Below, piece after piece: positions 15,440 through 27,200 of a DNA stretch of 29,393 bases; within the stretch, counting starts at the first letter, position 1; every line of letters starts with the position of its first letter. The notes below the pieces were generated by a model. It ran no database searches. It had not been told where the DNA came from and saw nothing but the letters and a program-made list of their open reading frames with translations. The position numbers and the translations under genes were made by a program. Source of the stretch: a virus; the IMG/VR virus record IMGVR_UViG_3300021964_000348, positions 1-29,393 of that record. One strand, written 5' to 3'.

Positions 15440-17596
15440 TTATGTTCCTATTGTTTCGTATGCTGGAGGTCCAGATCTAATTATGTAATTTAATGTTTGG
15501 AAGGGGTTCATTATACCTACCGGTTGTCCAAGTGTAGCATCTGATGGTGCTTTGATATCTCCACTGTTAGGCAAATATTTTGCTTCACCAGGGTTATTTG
15601 GACCAAACCCTGGAACTGTTTCCGGTCCCGTTCCTGCTGTTGTTCTTCTAAATCCATAAAACTGATTACCATCAGCATCTAACATGTCGTGTTGGTGATC
15701 AGGAAGATTAGTTAATGTAAGAGTAGTTGAACTTGAACCGCTTGTTGCAGCCAATGTTTCTGCTTCTGTTCCTGATACTCTTGCTGGACTCGGAGTTCCT
15801 CCACCGCCGTCAACAAATCCAGCAGCGTCTGTTGGAACCTGTTGGTTGTTATCCATATTATGCTTACCTAAAGGAAATCTACCTCGTAGGTCTGGAAGTC
15901 TAAAAGTTTTTCCATTAGCACCATTTAGTGCAGCAGATGTATTGTATCTTGTTCCAATTACATCATATAACTGTTGATATTTTAAAATTTCTGTTTCCGA
16001 ACCGTCGCATAGCAAATAACCATATGGAGCACTTGCTCCTGCATACGGCATGATAGTTCCTATAGGAACTCCTAGATCTCCTACAAATGTATCTCTTGAT
16101 TGCTTTAAAAGTCCTGAGCTTCCACCTGATTCTAAGGACGCTCTATAAACTAATACTTGGTCTTCTCTTAATGAAACATTTGGCGTTGGTTCTGATTTAC
16201 TTTTAATAATGTTCGCTGTAAGTTGTGTATTAAAAATCTTACTATAACTTCCAACTTGTCCATCAAATTGTAAAGCAGGTGCAATCACGTCTCCTGTAAT
16301 AGAAAAACTTGTAACATTTTTTAAGTTTGTTGCAGTATTTGCATTACCCGTAATATTACCGCTAATTGTTCCTTCAATTTCATCTGCTTTAATTTTCTTC
16401 GCTACAATATTGTTCCAGCGATTTGATGTATTACCTATATCGTATTGATCGCTAGCGGAAGGTATTATATTAGTCGTTGTTGTAAGTCCAGAAACTGTAA
16501 GTGTGGTTCCAACTCTTAGATTTTTAGATATAGCAACGCCGCCTGCTGTTCTAATACTTCCTGTTTCTAAGTTAATAGAATCGTTTGTGTTAGTTACAAC
16601 CAAAGCGCCAGTTAATCCAAAATCCCCATCTACATCTAAAGTTGCTTCAGGAGAAGCAACATTTATTCCTATTTTATTATCAAGCACACGTAAAATTGTG
16701 CTAGGAACACCGTTTCTGTTTATCTGTAAATCTAAAGAACTACCTGCTGCTGAATTATAAATTTTTGCAGAAGTTGCTGATGTTGTTAGTGTAAAATTAT
16801 TATCGATACCAATAACTAAACCTTGGTTATTTCTAATATTAAAACTTTCTTCTGTTGTATTAACCGTATCACTTCTTAAAAATTTACTTGCTGCAATTTC
16901 TTGACCTGATATATTAAGAGCATCTGCATTTTTAGCAGTTCCTAATAACTTAGGTAAAAATCCGCCTAAGAATATTCCAGAAAAAGTTTCTTCCTCGTCA
17001 GCATTTGCTGCGGTTGCAATGTTGATTCCTGAAAAAATTCTATCAAATCCTTGTATTTGAATTTTAGGAGTAAAAGTATCCTTAGAAACAATCACAACAG
17101 GAATATCTGCAATATAAAATATTAAAACATTTTTATCAAGGTTATCTTGATCGATAATTTTTTCAACTGCTGGTCCATAACGTAGACCGTCGATAGCACT
17201 TTCACTAGGTCCTACCAATAACCATCTTGTTCCTGTATAAATTCTTAACTGTTGATTTGTTGTGTCAACCCATAGTTCTCCAATTTTTGAAGTTTCGACA
17301 CTAGGTTCGGTTGGTCCTTTTTGAATGTTTGATGCTGCTTTCCAATTAGTATTATCGTATAACTGTAGAACACCATTAGTAGTATCATACCACAACTGTC
17401 CTTCTACTGGATTCACTGGTTGATTGGAACTAGCAAAATTTTCTAGAAGTTTTAAAAAGTTTTCAGCAATAATTTGTCCATAACCTGTAACATTTCGTCC
17501 AGGAAAAGTTAAACTTGTGTCCTGACTAGAAGTATTATCAAATACCGTAATTGGACTCTTGTTTTCGCTATCTGTAAAATTTACAATATATGGCAT
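15440..17596 (-). CDS. Tail fibre protein with phage tail collar domain
   Basis: At 718 aa this is the longest of the four fibre paralogs. The N-module is more divergent: GRNVTGYGQIIAENFLKLLENF, PVEGQLWYDTTNGVLQLYDN, IGELWVDTTNQQLRIYTG, LVGPSES. After beta-rich repeats, a phage tail collar domain is clear at about 505-585: PIGTIMPYAGASAPYGYLLCDG, the aromatic and Gly pattern of the family, then FRLPDLRGRFPLG. A following Gly/Thr stretch leads to LTNLPDHQHDM (about 630-640). The His-x-His there resembles metal-binding sites of short-tail-fibre receptor domains. The last residues are NPFQTLNYIIRSGPPAYE. By comparison with T4 gp12-type fibres it probably anchors the phage to the cell surface; the identity with gp12 is not claimed. 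GAGGT precedes the start. Confidence 0.9.
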   Translation of the reverse strand: MPYIVNFTDSENKSPITVFDNTSSQDTSLTFPGRNVTGYGQIIAENFLKLLENFASSNQPVNPVEGQLWYDTTNGVLQLYDNTNWKAASNIQKGPTEPSVETSKIGELWVDTTNQQLRIYTGTRWLLVGPSESAIDGLRYGPAVEKIIDQDNLDKNVLIFYIADIPVVIVSKDTFTPKIQIQGFDRIFSGINIATAANADEEETFSGIFLGGFLPKLLGTAKNADALNISGQEIAASKFLRSDTVNTTEESFNIRNNQGLVIGIDNNFTLTTSATSAKIYNSAAGSSLDLQINRNGVPSTILRVLDNKIGINVASPEATLDVDGDFGLTGALVVTNTNDSINLETGSIRTAGGVAISKNLRVGTTLTVSGLTTTTNIIPSASDQYDIGNTSNRWNNIVAKKIKADEIEGTISGNITGNANTATNLKNVTSFSITGDVIAPALQFDGQVGSYSKIFNTQLTANIIKSKSEPTPNVSLREDQVLVYRASLESGGSSGLLKQSRDTFVGDLGVPIGTIMPYAGASAPYGYLLCDGSETEILKYQQLYDVIGTRYNTSAALNGANGKTFRLPDLRGRFPLGKHNMDNNQQVPTDAAGFVDGGGGTPSPARVSGTEAETLAATSGSSSTTLTLTNLPDHQHDMLDADGNQFYGFRRTTAGTGPETVPGFGPNNPGEAKYLPNSGDIKAPSDATLGQPVGIMNPFQTLNYIIRSGPPAYETIGT

Positions 17597-17599
17597 CTA

Positions 17600-18265
17600 T
17601 TATACCTCACTAAATCCAGTTAGACTTTGAACTCTAACTGTATAGTCAATTTGTAGCAACCTGTTTAATGATTTTTGAACAGGATGAAATACTACATGTG
17701 TTAATAATTTTCCAGATCCGTTTGGATCATAACTTTTTAAACCAAGTTCGTCAAAAACAAAATTTCCATCTAAATTAACACTGTTATCAAATGCTTCCTG
17801 ATCGTCTGGTTCTCCATAGTCAAGTAAACATGAAATAATAATGTCACTATATGTTGATCCGCTAATGTGTCTAATTTCCATCTTGTTTCTTGTAGGATCT
17901 GTATTAGTGGTTGCATTTTGATCAACTACTTTTGAATATGTTTGATTATATAGGCTTGAATTAATTCCTACTGTATTAGGAGTTAAATATGTAATTAAGC
18001 CTGTAGGATCTACAGTGGTTCCGCCTGATCCAAAAATCATCTCATATACTGTGCCAAGACCTTGATTTGATAAACTGTTTACCATTGCCACACTCATATT
18101 TTCATAGTGTATGGCGTTTCTTTTGTCCTGAAAAACTTCACCAGATTCTGGATCAAAAATCTTAATATGACCTTCAAAGTGAAATCCTCCTGTTTCATTA
18201 ACAGCAGGCTTATTATTTTGTTCTTTTTGTGTATCTTTTGGCATAGTTTTCTCTTCGGTTTTCAT
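17600..18265 (-). CDS. Phage virion structural protein, about 221 aa
   Basis: After a polar N-terminus (KTEEKTMPKDTQKEQNNKP) the protein runs GGFHFEGHIKIFDPESGEVF, then KRNAIHYENMSVAMVNSLSN, YEMIFGSGGTTVDPTGLITYLTPNTVG and LLQIDYTVRVQSLTG. I recall this type as a virion structural protein of marine T4-like phages, without a defined place in the particle. The frame is open to 18328, inside the giant gene. Starts at 18265 or 18244 are more natural because they avoid the overlap. An AATAAATA element ends four bases before 18265, and a GAAGAG stretch lies six bases before 18244. If the promoter-like element is real, 18244 (214 aa) is the better start. Stop and next start read TAATAGATG. Confidence 0.82.
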   Translation of the reverse strand: MKTEEKTMPKDTQKEQNNKPAVNETGGFHFEGHIKIFDPESGEVFQDKRNAIHYENMSVAMVNSLSNQGLGTVYEMIFGSGGTTVDPTGLITYLTPNTVGINSSLYNQTYSKVVDQNATTNTDPTRNKMEIRHISGSTYSDIIISCLLDYGEPDDQEAFDNSVNLDGNFVFDELGLKSYDPNGSGKLLTHVVFHPVQKSLNRLLQIDYTVRVQSLTGFSEV

Positions 18266-18269
18266 AGTG

Positions 18270-18277
18270 TATTTATT
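18270..18277 (-). promoter_or_regulatory. Candidate late promoter (AATAAATA)
   Basis: Minus-strand TGAATAAATA covers the end of the giant gene and the 7-bp gap before the 221-aa structural gene. It is one mismatch from the T4 late consensus and resembles the 9980-9987 site. With the motif at about -10, a start codon at 18244 would have a leader of about 20 bases; ATG 18265 would be near +1. Confidence 0.45.
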
Positions 18278-21200
18278 CAGGTAATCTGGTTGACTTAGCA
18301 GCAATGAACTGACTAATCGGTGATTCATTCGCTAATAAGGTTATTCCAGTGGTTACCGTTGTTTCTCCTCTATCATACCAGCTCTTTCCTTGGCGTTTAA
18401 TTATGGTAATTCTAGTTCCTGCTGGTGCCAATTCTGTTAATCTTACATATGGATTCACTCCGTCGACAGAAAATTCTGCTTCAACTTCCTTGTCGCCTGC
18501 TGGACTTGTTGCTCCTAATGTTTCGTCAAACACTACTAATGGTGTTTTTCTTAGTCTTCTTCCTCCCACAAACACTTCGATTGTATCGCATCTACTGTAT
18601 CCTGTCGGAATAGTTGTAGTATTCCAAGTTGTTGTGGCTGCGAGTGGAACATAATCTAAAGGACCGATCAATAAACTACTACCGTCACTAACAAAATCTG
18701 TTCTCTCCTGTGTCTCTGTATATGGTATATTTTCACTAATGCTTAAATCTACAACATACGAGCCAGCACTGTGCAGTTCTTTAATTGCAGTTCCTTGCAC
18801 ACCTCTTCTAAGTTGCGTTAAAGTATTTCCTGATTTTTCAAAATATTCAATTCTTTCGTTATTAATAACAATTACACCAGGAATATTTCTTTCCTTTATA
18901 GGATTAAACAAATTAGAACTATTTGTAAGTGTTATTTCTGTATCATAATAATTTAAATCATTTGCTAGTTTTACCTCTGTTGTAACATATCTTTGGAATC
19001 TATATATGTTTAACATATCTTTATTCACTTCGTATGCACTAGGAAGTCTAAAAACTTCAGATCCAAACGATACTATGGTGATCAAATCATCCACTGAAGT
19101 ATTGTTTTCTATATAAACTACACCTCTAGGTAGTTCAACTCGATAGTCAATATCTTGTTTTAGCCTTTGACCATTTAAATATACCCAAACATAACTTGCT
19201 GATAATGGATTGAACGGAAGTTCATATACCACCTTTCCTCCTGTTACTTCATCAGATACAATTCTTAATGAAGGATATTCACTAAACCAAGTTACATTAA
19301 TTTTATCATTTTCTGTTAAACTAACTGAATTATCAATAACTAAATTTCCGCCATCGATTGTATATTCGCTACGTAGATTATTTTCAATCTTAATGATATC
19401 TCCTACCGTCAATATTCCCGGCACAATTGTTAATGTTTTTCCTGCACCATCATAAGTATAATCTTGAATGAATGTTCTTTGAATACCATTGACATAAACA
19501 GTAACATTGGCTGAAAGAATTGCGCCTGCTGACTCCTCAGGATCTAAACCAAGTATAAATGAGTTGTTTGTTCCATCATAGGTTGCATATGTTGTATCAA
19601 CACCTCGTAATTTTGTTCCGTCGACATCAACTATCATAGACGAAACAGAACTTTCTCTGTTAAGTTGAACAAAATTATCAAGATCATAACTTCTTGTGCT
19701 ACCATCATGAACTATTGTTTGGTTGTTTACCCTAACAACTGCTTCTAAACTAGAATCAACATCGGTTGCTGCACCTAAACAGACAATTTTAATTGTAGAT
19801 CTAAATGTTGGTTTATTAGCAAATTCAATCAACGTTCTATTTTCTGAATCAACAACACCAGAACTATTCTTAAATATTACATCTGTATCAACTCCATTAA
19901 CAGTAACAAATACATTTGTCGTTTCATTATAATTTGCATTAGTTAAAAACAATGATGTATCGCCGTCTGCTAAAAATTCTTGATAATCTAATATTGCTAC
20001 ACCGCCGATGCCTATAGATAAAATTTCTACAATGCTATCTGCCACTGGCGCCGTATTAAACTCAACTGTATTGTTAATAAGATCAACCGAATAATTTGTA
20101 GAAATTAATTGTCTAATTCCATCTACATACACAATTACAGATTTATTTTCTAATACATTTTGACCAATATCAAAAGTAATTGTAGATCCATCTGATTTGC
20201 TAACTTTGCTCAATAATGTTGAAGCACCACTACCAACTGTATTGAAAACTTTTATGCTGAGACTATCTAATATCTGTCCTGGAATATTTTCTTCTGGTGC
20301 TGGAACTTGATCAGGTCCTATGTATGTCCCGCCGTCGATATTGATGTCTTCGGCATTTGTTCCTGTTGCTGTTACATAGGCTCCTTCGACTCTTGATAAT
20401 GTTCCGCCGGTAATATTTGTATCAACAATGTTAGGATCATTAATTGTAACCGATCCATCGCTTTCAACCGGACGGAAAATTAATATATCTCCGTCATTGA
20501 CTGTGATATAGATACCTATATCCACAATATTGTTTGATCCGTCACCTATAAATGTAGGCATTTGAGCGTGTGGATTCGGAGAAGTTGAAGAATCATTACC
20601 GCTAAAGAAATACGGATCGTCAATTCTAACAATCTTAGGAGACTTAACTTCTTCTGAATATTTTAAATTATCAATAGTTGGTAGTTGCTCTTCGCCTGCA
20701 CGTTTTAGATAAACATTTATTTCTTGTCCGTTAGCCGGAACATAAGGTAATGTCACAAATTCGGTGCTGCCATCACATACGTGATAATAGTCTGAACTAG
20801 ATTCTACACTATCCCAACTGTCTGTAAACCAAGGAAGTGCATCCCAACCACCCGTAACATCAAATGTTGTTCCTTGAATTTGAACTCCACCAAAGTCAAT
20901 TCCAGTCATAAGTTGGTTTAATTCTTTACCTATCATTCCAGAGGTTGGATTATAAATCTTATTGATTCTATTTACACTATCATATATTTCATCATTTTTA
21001 TCATAAGTGATTTTAATAGTGTCGCCTGCTTCTGGTGGAAGTTTAAATATTATTTTACCTTTTAATAAGGAAAAAGTATCAACTGAAGATTTATACAATG
21101 AAATATCATATTCATTTCCTAAAACAAGTTGATTATTTTTAGTAATACTAATTTTTGTCTTGTCCCTAGTTGGGGCGTATTTTAGATCAAAAATAGCAGT

Positions 21201-24200
21201 TGTTCCCGAAGCAATGAATGTTTGGCTATCTGAAAATTGAGAATATAATCCTTCTTTCGAAATTCTATCAAATTTTACAGAAAGAGCAAATGTTCTAGGT
21301 TTAGAATTTCCAAGAATCGGAACGGCTTTGGCAATATCAGTTGAAGTTCCATTTCCTCCTACTAATGTAACTGTAGGAGTTTTAGTGTATCCGCTGCCTT
21401 GATCTGTGACTCTTATTCCGGAAACCTTACCATTTGAAACAAACGCAGTTGCCTTGGCTCCTGTTCCGTTACCTTCAATAACTACTCTAGGTGAAGATAC
21501 GTAACCCGAACCGCCCGATGAAATGTTAATTGAAATGATTCCGTAACCAATATTATCTGCCCACCATTTCCATGGATATTGATTTATTTCATCACTGTTA
21601 TTATTTACAATGATATTTTTGCCCTGCGATAGGTTATAGACTACTGGTAAATCAAAATCAGTTGTGCCAGAGTAATTTGTATCAGTATTATTATATTTGC
21701 TGATATACTCTCTAACGGTAGTTCTATAAGGTTTAATTTCATTTACATAATCAAGATAACTTGTAAGACTATCATTTTTATATGTAGGTCTTTGATCAAG
21801 CTCTCCGACATTATGTGTTGCATTTAAGAAACTAGTTTTAAATGCCCAGTCAACATATGTCTGTTCATAGAAAACATATCTTACACTTTCAAAATACAGA
21901 TAATTCCACTCAACAAGATAGTTTCCAATTAGTATATCTTCCTTAACGGCCTTAAAGATATTTCTTAATTCTTGTGAAGGTTCAATATCATATAAATCAA
22001 CGTCGAAAGATCTATTATTATCAAATCCTACTCCACTTGTAGCAATATCATATAAATCTGTTGATAGAGCAATAGTTCCTCTATATCTGCCAACTAGCTC
22101 GTAATTACCTAATAGTTCTAATGACGATTCTGCTATTTTTCTAAATACTGCCCAACCGCCAGATCCGTATTCTTTAATTCTAAGTAAATCACCTATGGCT
22201 ACTTCTATAGATGGTTCAACTGATACATCTGAAATTTCTTTAATTATTCTGGTTGTCGGTGAATAGCCTGTTTTCCACCAATCAATATATGACCAATACT
22301 TAGTTGTATCAAACCCTTGTGATGCACTTCTAAAGAAACTCTTTCTAATATCATCCCAAGCATAGATTGACCAGTAATTGTTTGCTGTTGAATCTGAATT
22401 TACAAGAACACTAAATCGTCTTGCAATTGCTTCTGCATAACTGTATTTTTTACCCTTGTTAGTAACTGCAACAGCAGTAATTCTACCCTGACTATCAATG
22501 TGCGAAATAGCAGTTGCACCTTCTCCGTCACCAGTTATTGTGATACTAGGACCTAGATAAACTCCAGGAACTTCAGGATCAAATAATTCAGTAGGCTTGT
22601 AACCAAATCCCGGGTCTACAATTGTAATCGAACTTACTTCATTATCAATTACATTAACTGATAATACTGCTTGCTTTACTCTAACCGTTCCTACGGTTTG
22701 TAAATCTTGATAGGTATCAACCGAGGTATCCCACAATTGTAAAGAAACATTCGGAGAAGGATTAATTAATGATAAATTCTCAAAATTAATACTATCTGCA
22801 AATGCTTCTTTAAGTAAAACTTTATTAACGTGCTCGATGAAAATTTTCAAAATAGGCTTTCGATCAATAAACATGCTCTGTCTAGGTCTATATGATACAC
22901 CATACTTTTGTTTTTCAGGAAGATCAGGATCCGGAACTCTGTTACCTTGACTATCGTATCCTACTAAACTATCTAACCATTTAGTTTCTAATTTTTGTGC
23001 AGGTATACTATTTTCGTCACCTTCGGTTAATAGTTGGTATTCGTTATGAACATTATTAATGAAATTTGTTGTAGTATAATATTCAATATTTAATATAGAA
23101 GTATCCTGATTTACAATACTTGTATAATTGTAAAATAGTATCTTATTGGCGTCTGCAAGGGCAACAAAAGTATTACCAAGACTAGAAGGATTAGAAATAA
23201 GAGATGCAACAGATGATGCTGACTCTGTTCTTCCTGTAGTGTTTGGTATTATAGTTTTATTACTAACCCAATAATAGTATTTTGTTTCTGTGGGTTCACC
23301 TGTTAACACATTATAAATTACTTTAGAAGAATATACAGTATCATCATTATACAAAGGTTGTCCTGAGATTCCAATTTGTAATCCTTCTGTAGTGTCTGCT
23401 ACTGCCGACCATTCAGACGGTAATAATTTTGATTCAACCCATTCATAAACATCAATGCTGGCTCCTTCTGCTAGTCTACCCCAATTAGATAATCTATATG
23501 CAGTATCCCCTTGTTCGTAATATAACCACTTAGCAGTTGAAAGATTCCACCATAATTTTCCGACATTTTTTTCATACCATGCAATTTGAGGATCTGTCGT
23601 AACTCCATCAATACCATTTGTATATACAGCAGGATCATATAAAGTTTTATAACTGATATTTCTTTCTGCTGCCGCTAAAACTTTGAGTTTTGCTGGATCT
23701 ACAATTTCTAAATCCTGAATCTTTACATCAGAGTTAGTATCGTATAAACTTACTCGTTTTACAAATTCATTTCGAACAACAGGCGTTTGTGAACTGATTA
23801 CAGTTAAAGGATTAACATTAGGATCTTTTCTAAATAATCTAATTGTTCCCGTTCTATCACCATCAAATGCTATTGTGTTACCGTGCGGTGCTGGTGCAAT
23901 GTAATCAGGAGAACCTACAACAATAACATTTCCTGCACAATCTATACTAGATCCAAACGATTCATTCAATGAAAGATCTTCGTCTAATCTTTCAGATAAG
24001 AAATATGTATTATCTTTTTTCTCAAATACATAAACTGCTCCGGCATATCCTGTATAAGCATTAAATCCTGTTTGGCTCTCATCAAATGTTGTTTGAGAAT
24101 TATCAAATCTTAATGGTGAAGAATATGGTGCATTCTTAGCACCTATGACTATCTTTCCGGTATCTGGAGAAATACACAAGCTCTGTCCAAAGTATTCGTT

Positions 24201-27200
24201 TGGATATTGATTAAAACTTTCAAGTTTTTGTTTTAATCTAAATCTCTGTTGTGTTGAATCCGATTCATACTTAAACACATATGCACTGCCCTGATTTTGA
24301 TAATTTTTATCTGCTTCTGGGCTTGAAATCACAAGTGTATTTCCTGACCAATCTAATGCTAACGTGAAAGCAAATTTATCACCACTGCTTATCGTTTCAG
24401 TAGTATCTAGGTCACTTAATTCTTGTAAACTATCTGCTGTAATTGTTTGAATAAGTTTATAACCAGTAGTTTCTTTTTTGTAGACAAATGCCTTACCAAC
24501 CGCTTCAGATGTGCTATCTCCTACTGGTATCCAAGGTAGTCCGTCTTCTGGGGACTGTCCATAACTTCTAATACTGCTATCAGGACCAACTGCAAATGCT
24601 CCTTCATTAACTAACTGATGATAGCCACCTTGATATTTTACAACATCATTTTGTGTATATTCGTAATTTGCTTGCCAAGGTCCTTTATAATTGTTAAAGA
24701 ACTGACCGTCAGCATTCGGTGCTCCTACTACTAGAAAATCACCTGCATAATTTAAATCTAACGAATTACCAAATAAGTCTCCTTCTTTAATTAATTCTGC
24801 AACTTGATCGTCTGTGAGTAATCCGCCGCCTAGAGTCGAACCGTCGTCTTCAATGGCAATACTCTGTGGTAGAGAAAAACTAGTATTTGTAGGTTCTAAT
24901 CTGATCCAATCGTTAGAGTTTACATCAATGCTACTTCCGTCTCCAGCATTGTCAGAAAGTGCTTTCCAAAGATATCCTTCATGATATACTACACTATCTT
25001 TAGGATAATAAGTTTCTTCTAATACTACACCGGTTCCAATTCCAGACTGTGTAGCAACAAATTCTCTTCCCACTTCACTAACTTCAGCACCGATATCAAC
25101 AAAATCTGTTGTTCCAACTTCACTAATTGTATATGTTCTACCCGGAACGATATCAACTGCATCTATCAAACCACCATTGCGATATTCACCCCTGTAGTTT
25201 TCGTTATGATCAAATACCCAGCCAGCACCTTTAATATTTTTGTAAAGATAAACTTTTCCTCTTATTTCGTTGTTGCCCGGAGCAGACACTACCATGTAAT
25301 AATCGTTTCCGTTTTTAGAAATGCTTACTTTCTTTCCAAAGTATTTGTCACTAGCAGGAAATGGGCTGATAAAATTATCAACTAAGTTCCATTGCTGTGC
25401 AGAATACTCATAAATTGAAATCATTCCTTGCTGAGAATAGCCATCATTATTGCTTCCTGATTCTAGTGCTTGAACATTATTTGTTAATGTCCATTCATTA
25501 CTGTATACATTAATAGAACTACCGTCGCCTATAATTTCTGTAGTTGCTGTCCATAAGTTACCAGCATATAAAACAATGTCTCCGGATGCATAATTTGCAT
25601 TAGGACTGTAAACTCCTTGGTAATTTGATCTAACACCACTAGCAGCAGGAGATCCAATTACTAACCATTTGTAGTCAGGACTGATTGCTAATTCCTCTCC
25701 CCAAGATCCTCTTACTGAATCAACTAATTGAGGAAGAGGTTGTAATATTTGTTTAAGTTGTAAATGATTACCTTGTTCTACATAACAAACTACATAGCCA
25801 CTCTGAGGCATAGATGTTATTGTTTGTTTTTGCAGGTCAGCATAAAGAACTTTAGTTCCGATACTTCGTGGTTCTGAAACACCGAAATTATCAACTAACT
25901 TCGGAAAATATTGAATGTTCTTTTCTACAACTTCCCAAAGACCTTGTGAATTTTTATCAACAAATAGTTTTCCTTTTTGTTTTAATAAAGCAACTGTTTC
26001 AGGATTAATACTGTCATAATTTTCATATCTTGCTTCTTCGAAGAGTAATGGATATGATATTGTGCTTACATCAATAGTTTCAGTCGGATTCTTACCTTCT
26101 ATTTCAAAAGTTACTGTTCTGTCTGTGACTGATTTAATCTGATAAATTCCTTTAAAATCATCTAGAGATTCAGGTATACCGATGAAATCATCTATTGCTA
26201 AATTATGATTCTTTTCGAATCCAACTGTAACAGTATTTGCTTCTGTAGAAATTGTGCTAAAAGGCAAATCAACAATATATTTTGCTCTTAAAACAGTCCA
26301 TTCTTGTTTATCAAATGTTATCCAGATATGAGAATTATTCGTTATCAAACTAATATCTAGATTTAAAATATCTTCTCTAAATTTAACTGTAAATTCAGTT
26401 TGACCTACTTTAACATACCCTGCTGTTCTATCAGGCAACGAATTTACAGTTGGATTAATATTTGTTGTATATGGTGTTGGAGCATAATCAAAATCTTCTT
26501 GTGCTACTCGATAATATCTATCAATAAAGAAATCATTTTTATTTTCTACCACAAGCACAGGTTGAGGATTCATCTTAAACGAATCAGTTTTTAATTTAAG
26601 TTCGATATTATATGCTTGATCAGTTCCACCAAACTCTCCTACCTTAAACGCCCATTCTTCGCTTAATGTTACACCTTGACCTTTTGCTCGACCGATTTTA
26701 TCAAATAATTTTGTGACTGCATTACTAGTTCCTTTTTCTCTAATAAACCCTTGATATAATCTTAACTGTGTAACTTCGTCTTCTGCAAGATTCTGTAGAT
26801 ATTCTCTAGATTGATAACCAATAGTATGTCTAGAAAGTTCTCGCTGGCTCTGGCCTAATCCTTCTGATGTAACATCAAAATAATCACCCATCTGATTTAT
26901 TCTATAATCATAATTAGGTATTAATTGCTTGACTGGATCAGAATCTAAAATAGTCCATCTGTTATCATTAAAGTTTGCCTGACTTGTATGATTTTGTTTG
27001 CTAGTATATCTTTTAGATTTATATAAAACAATATCTCCTAGTCGATAATCTTTATATGGCTGCCAAGCATCAATTGTTACATTATCGAAAATAAAACCTG
27101 GGCTAGTATAATCTCCGTCCCAATCAACTGTTCTAAACCCGATTGATTTAATTCTTTCTTGTCTGTAACCCGTTGGCTTACTAAAAATAACATCGTTGAA

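Noticed and set aside
15440-17596. Naming the collar-domain fibre gp12
   Set aside because: The collar domain and HQH are consistent with short-tail-fibre proteins, but the N-module differs and orthology cannot be shown from the sequence alone.
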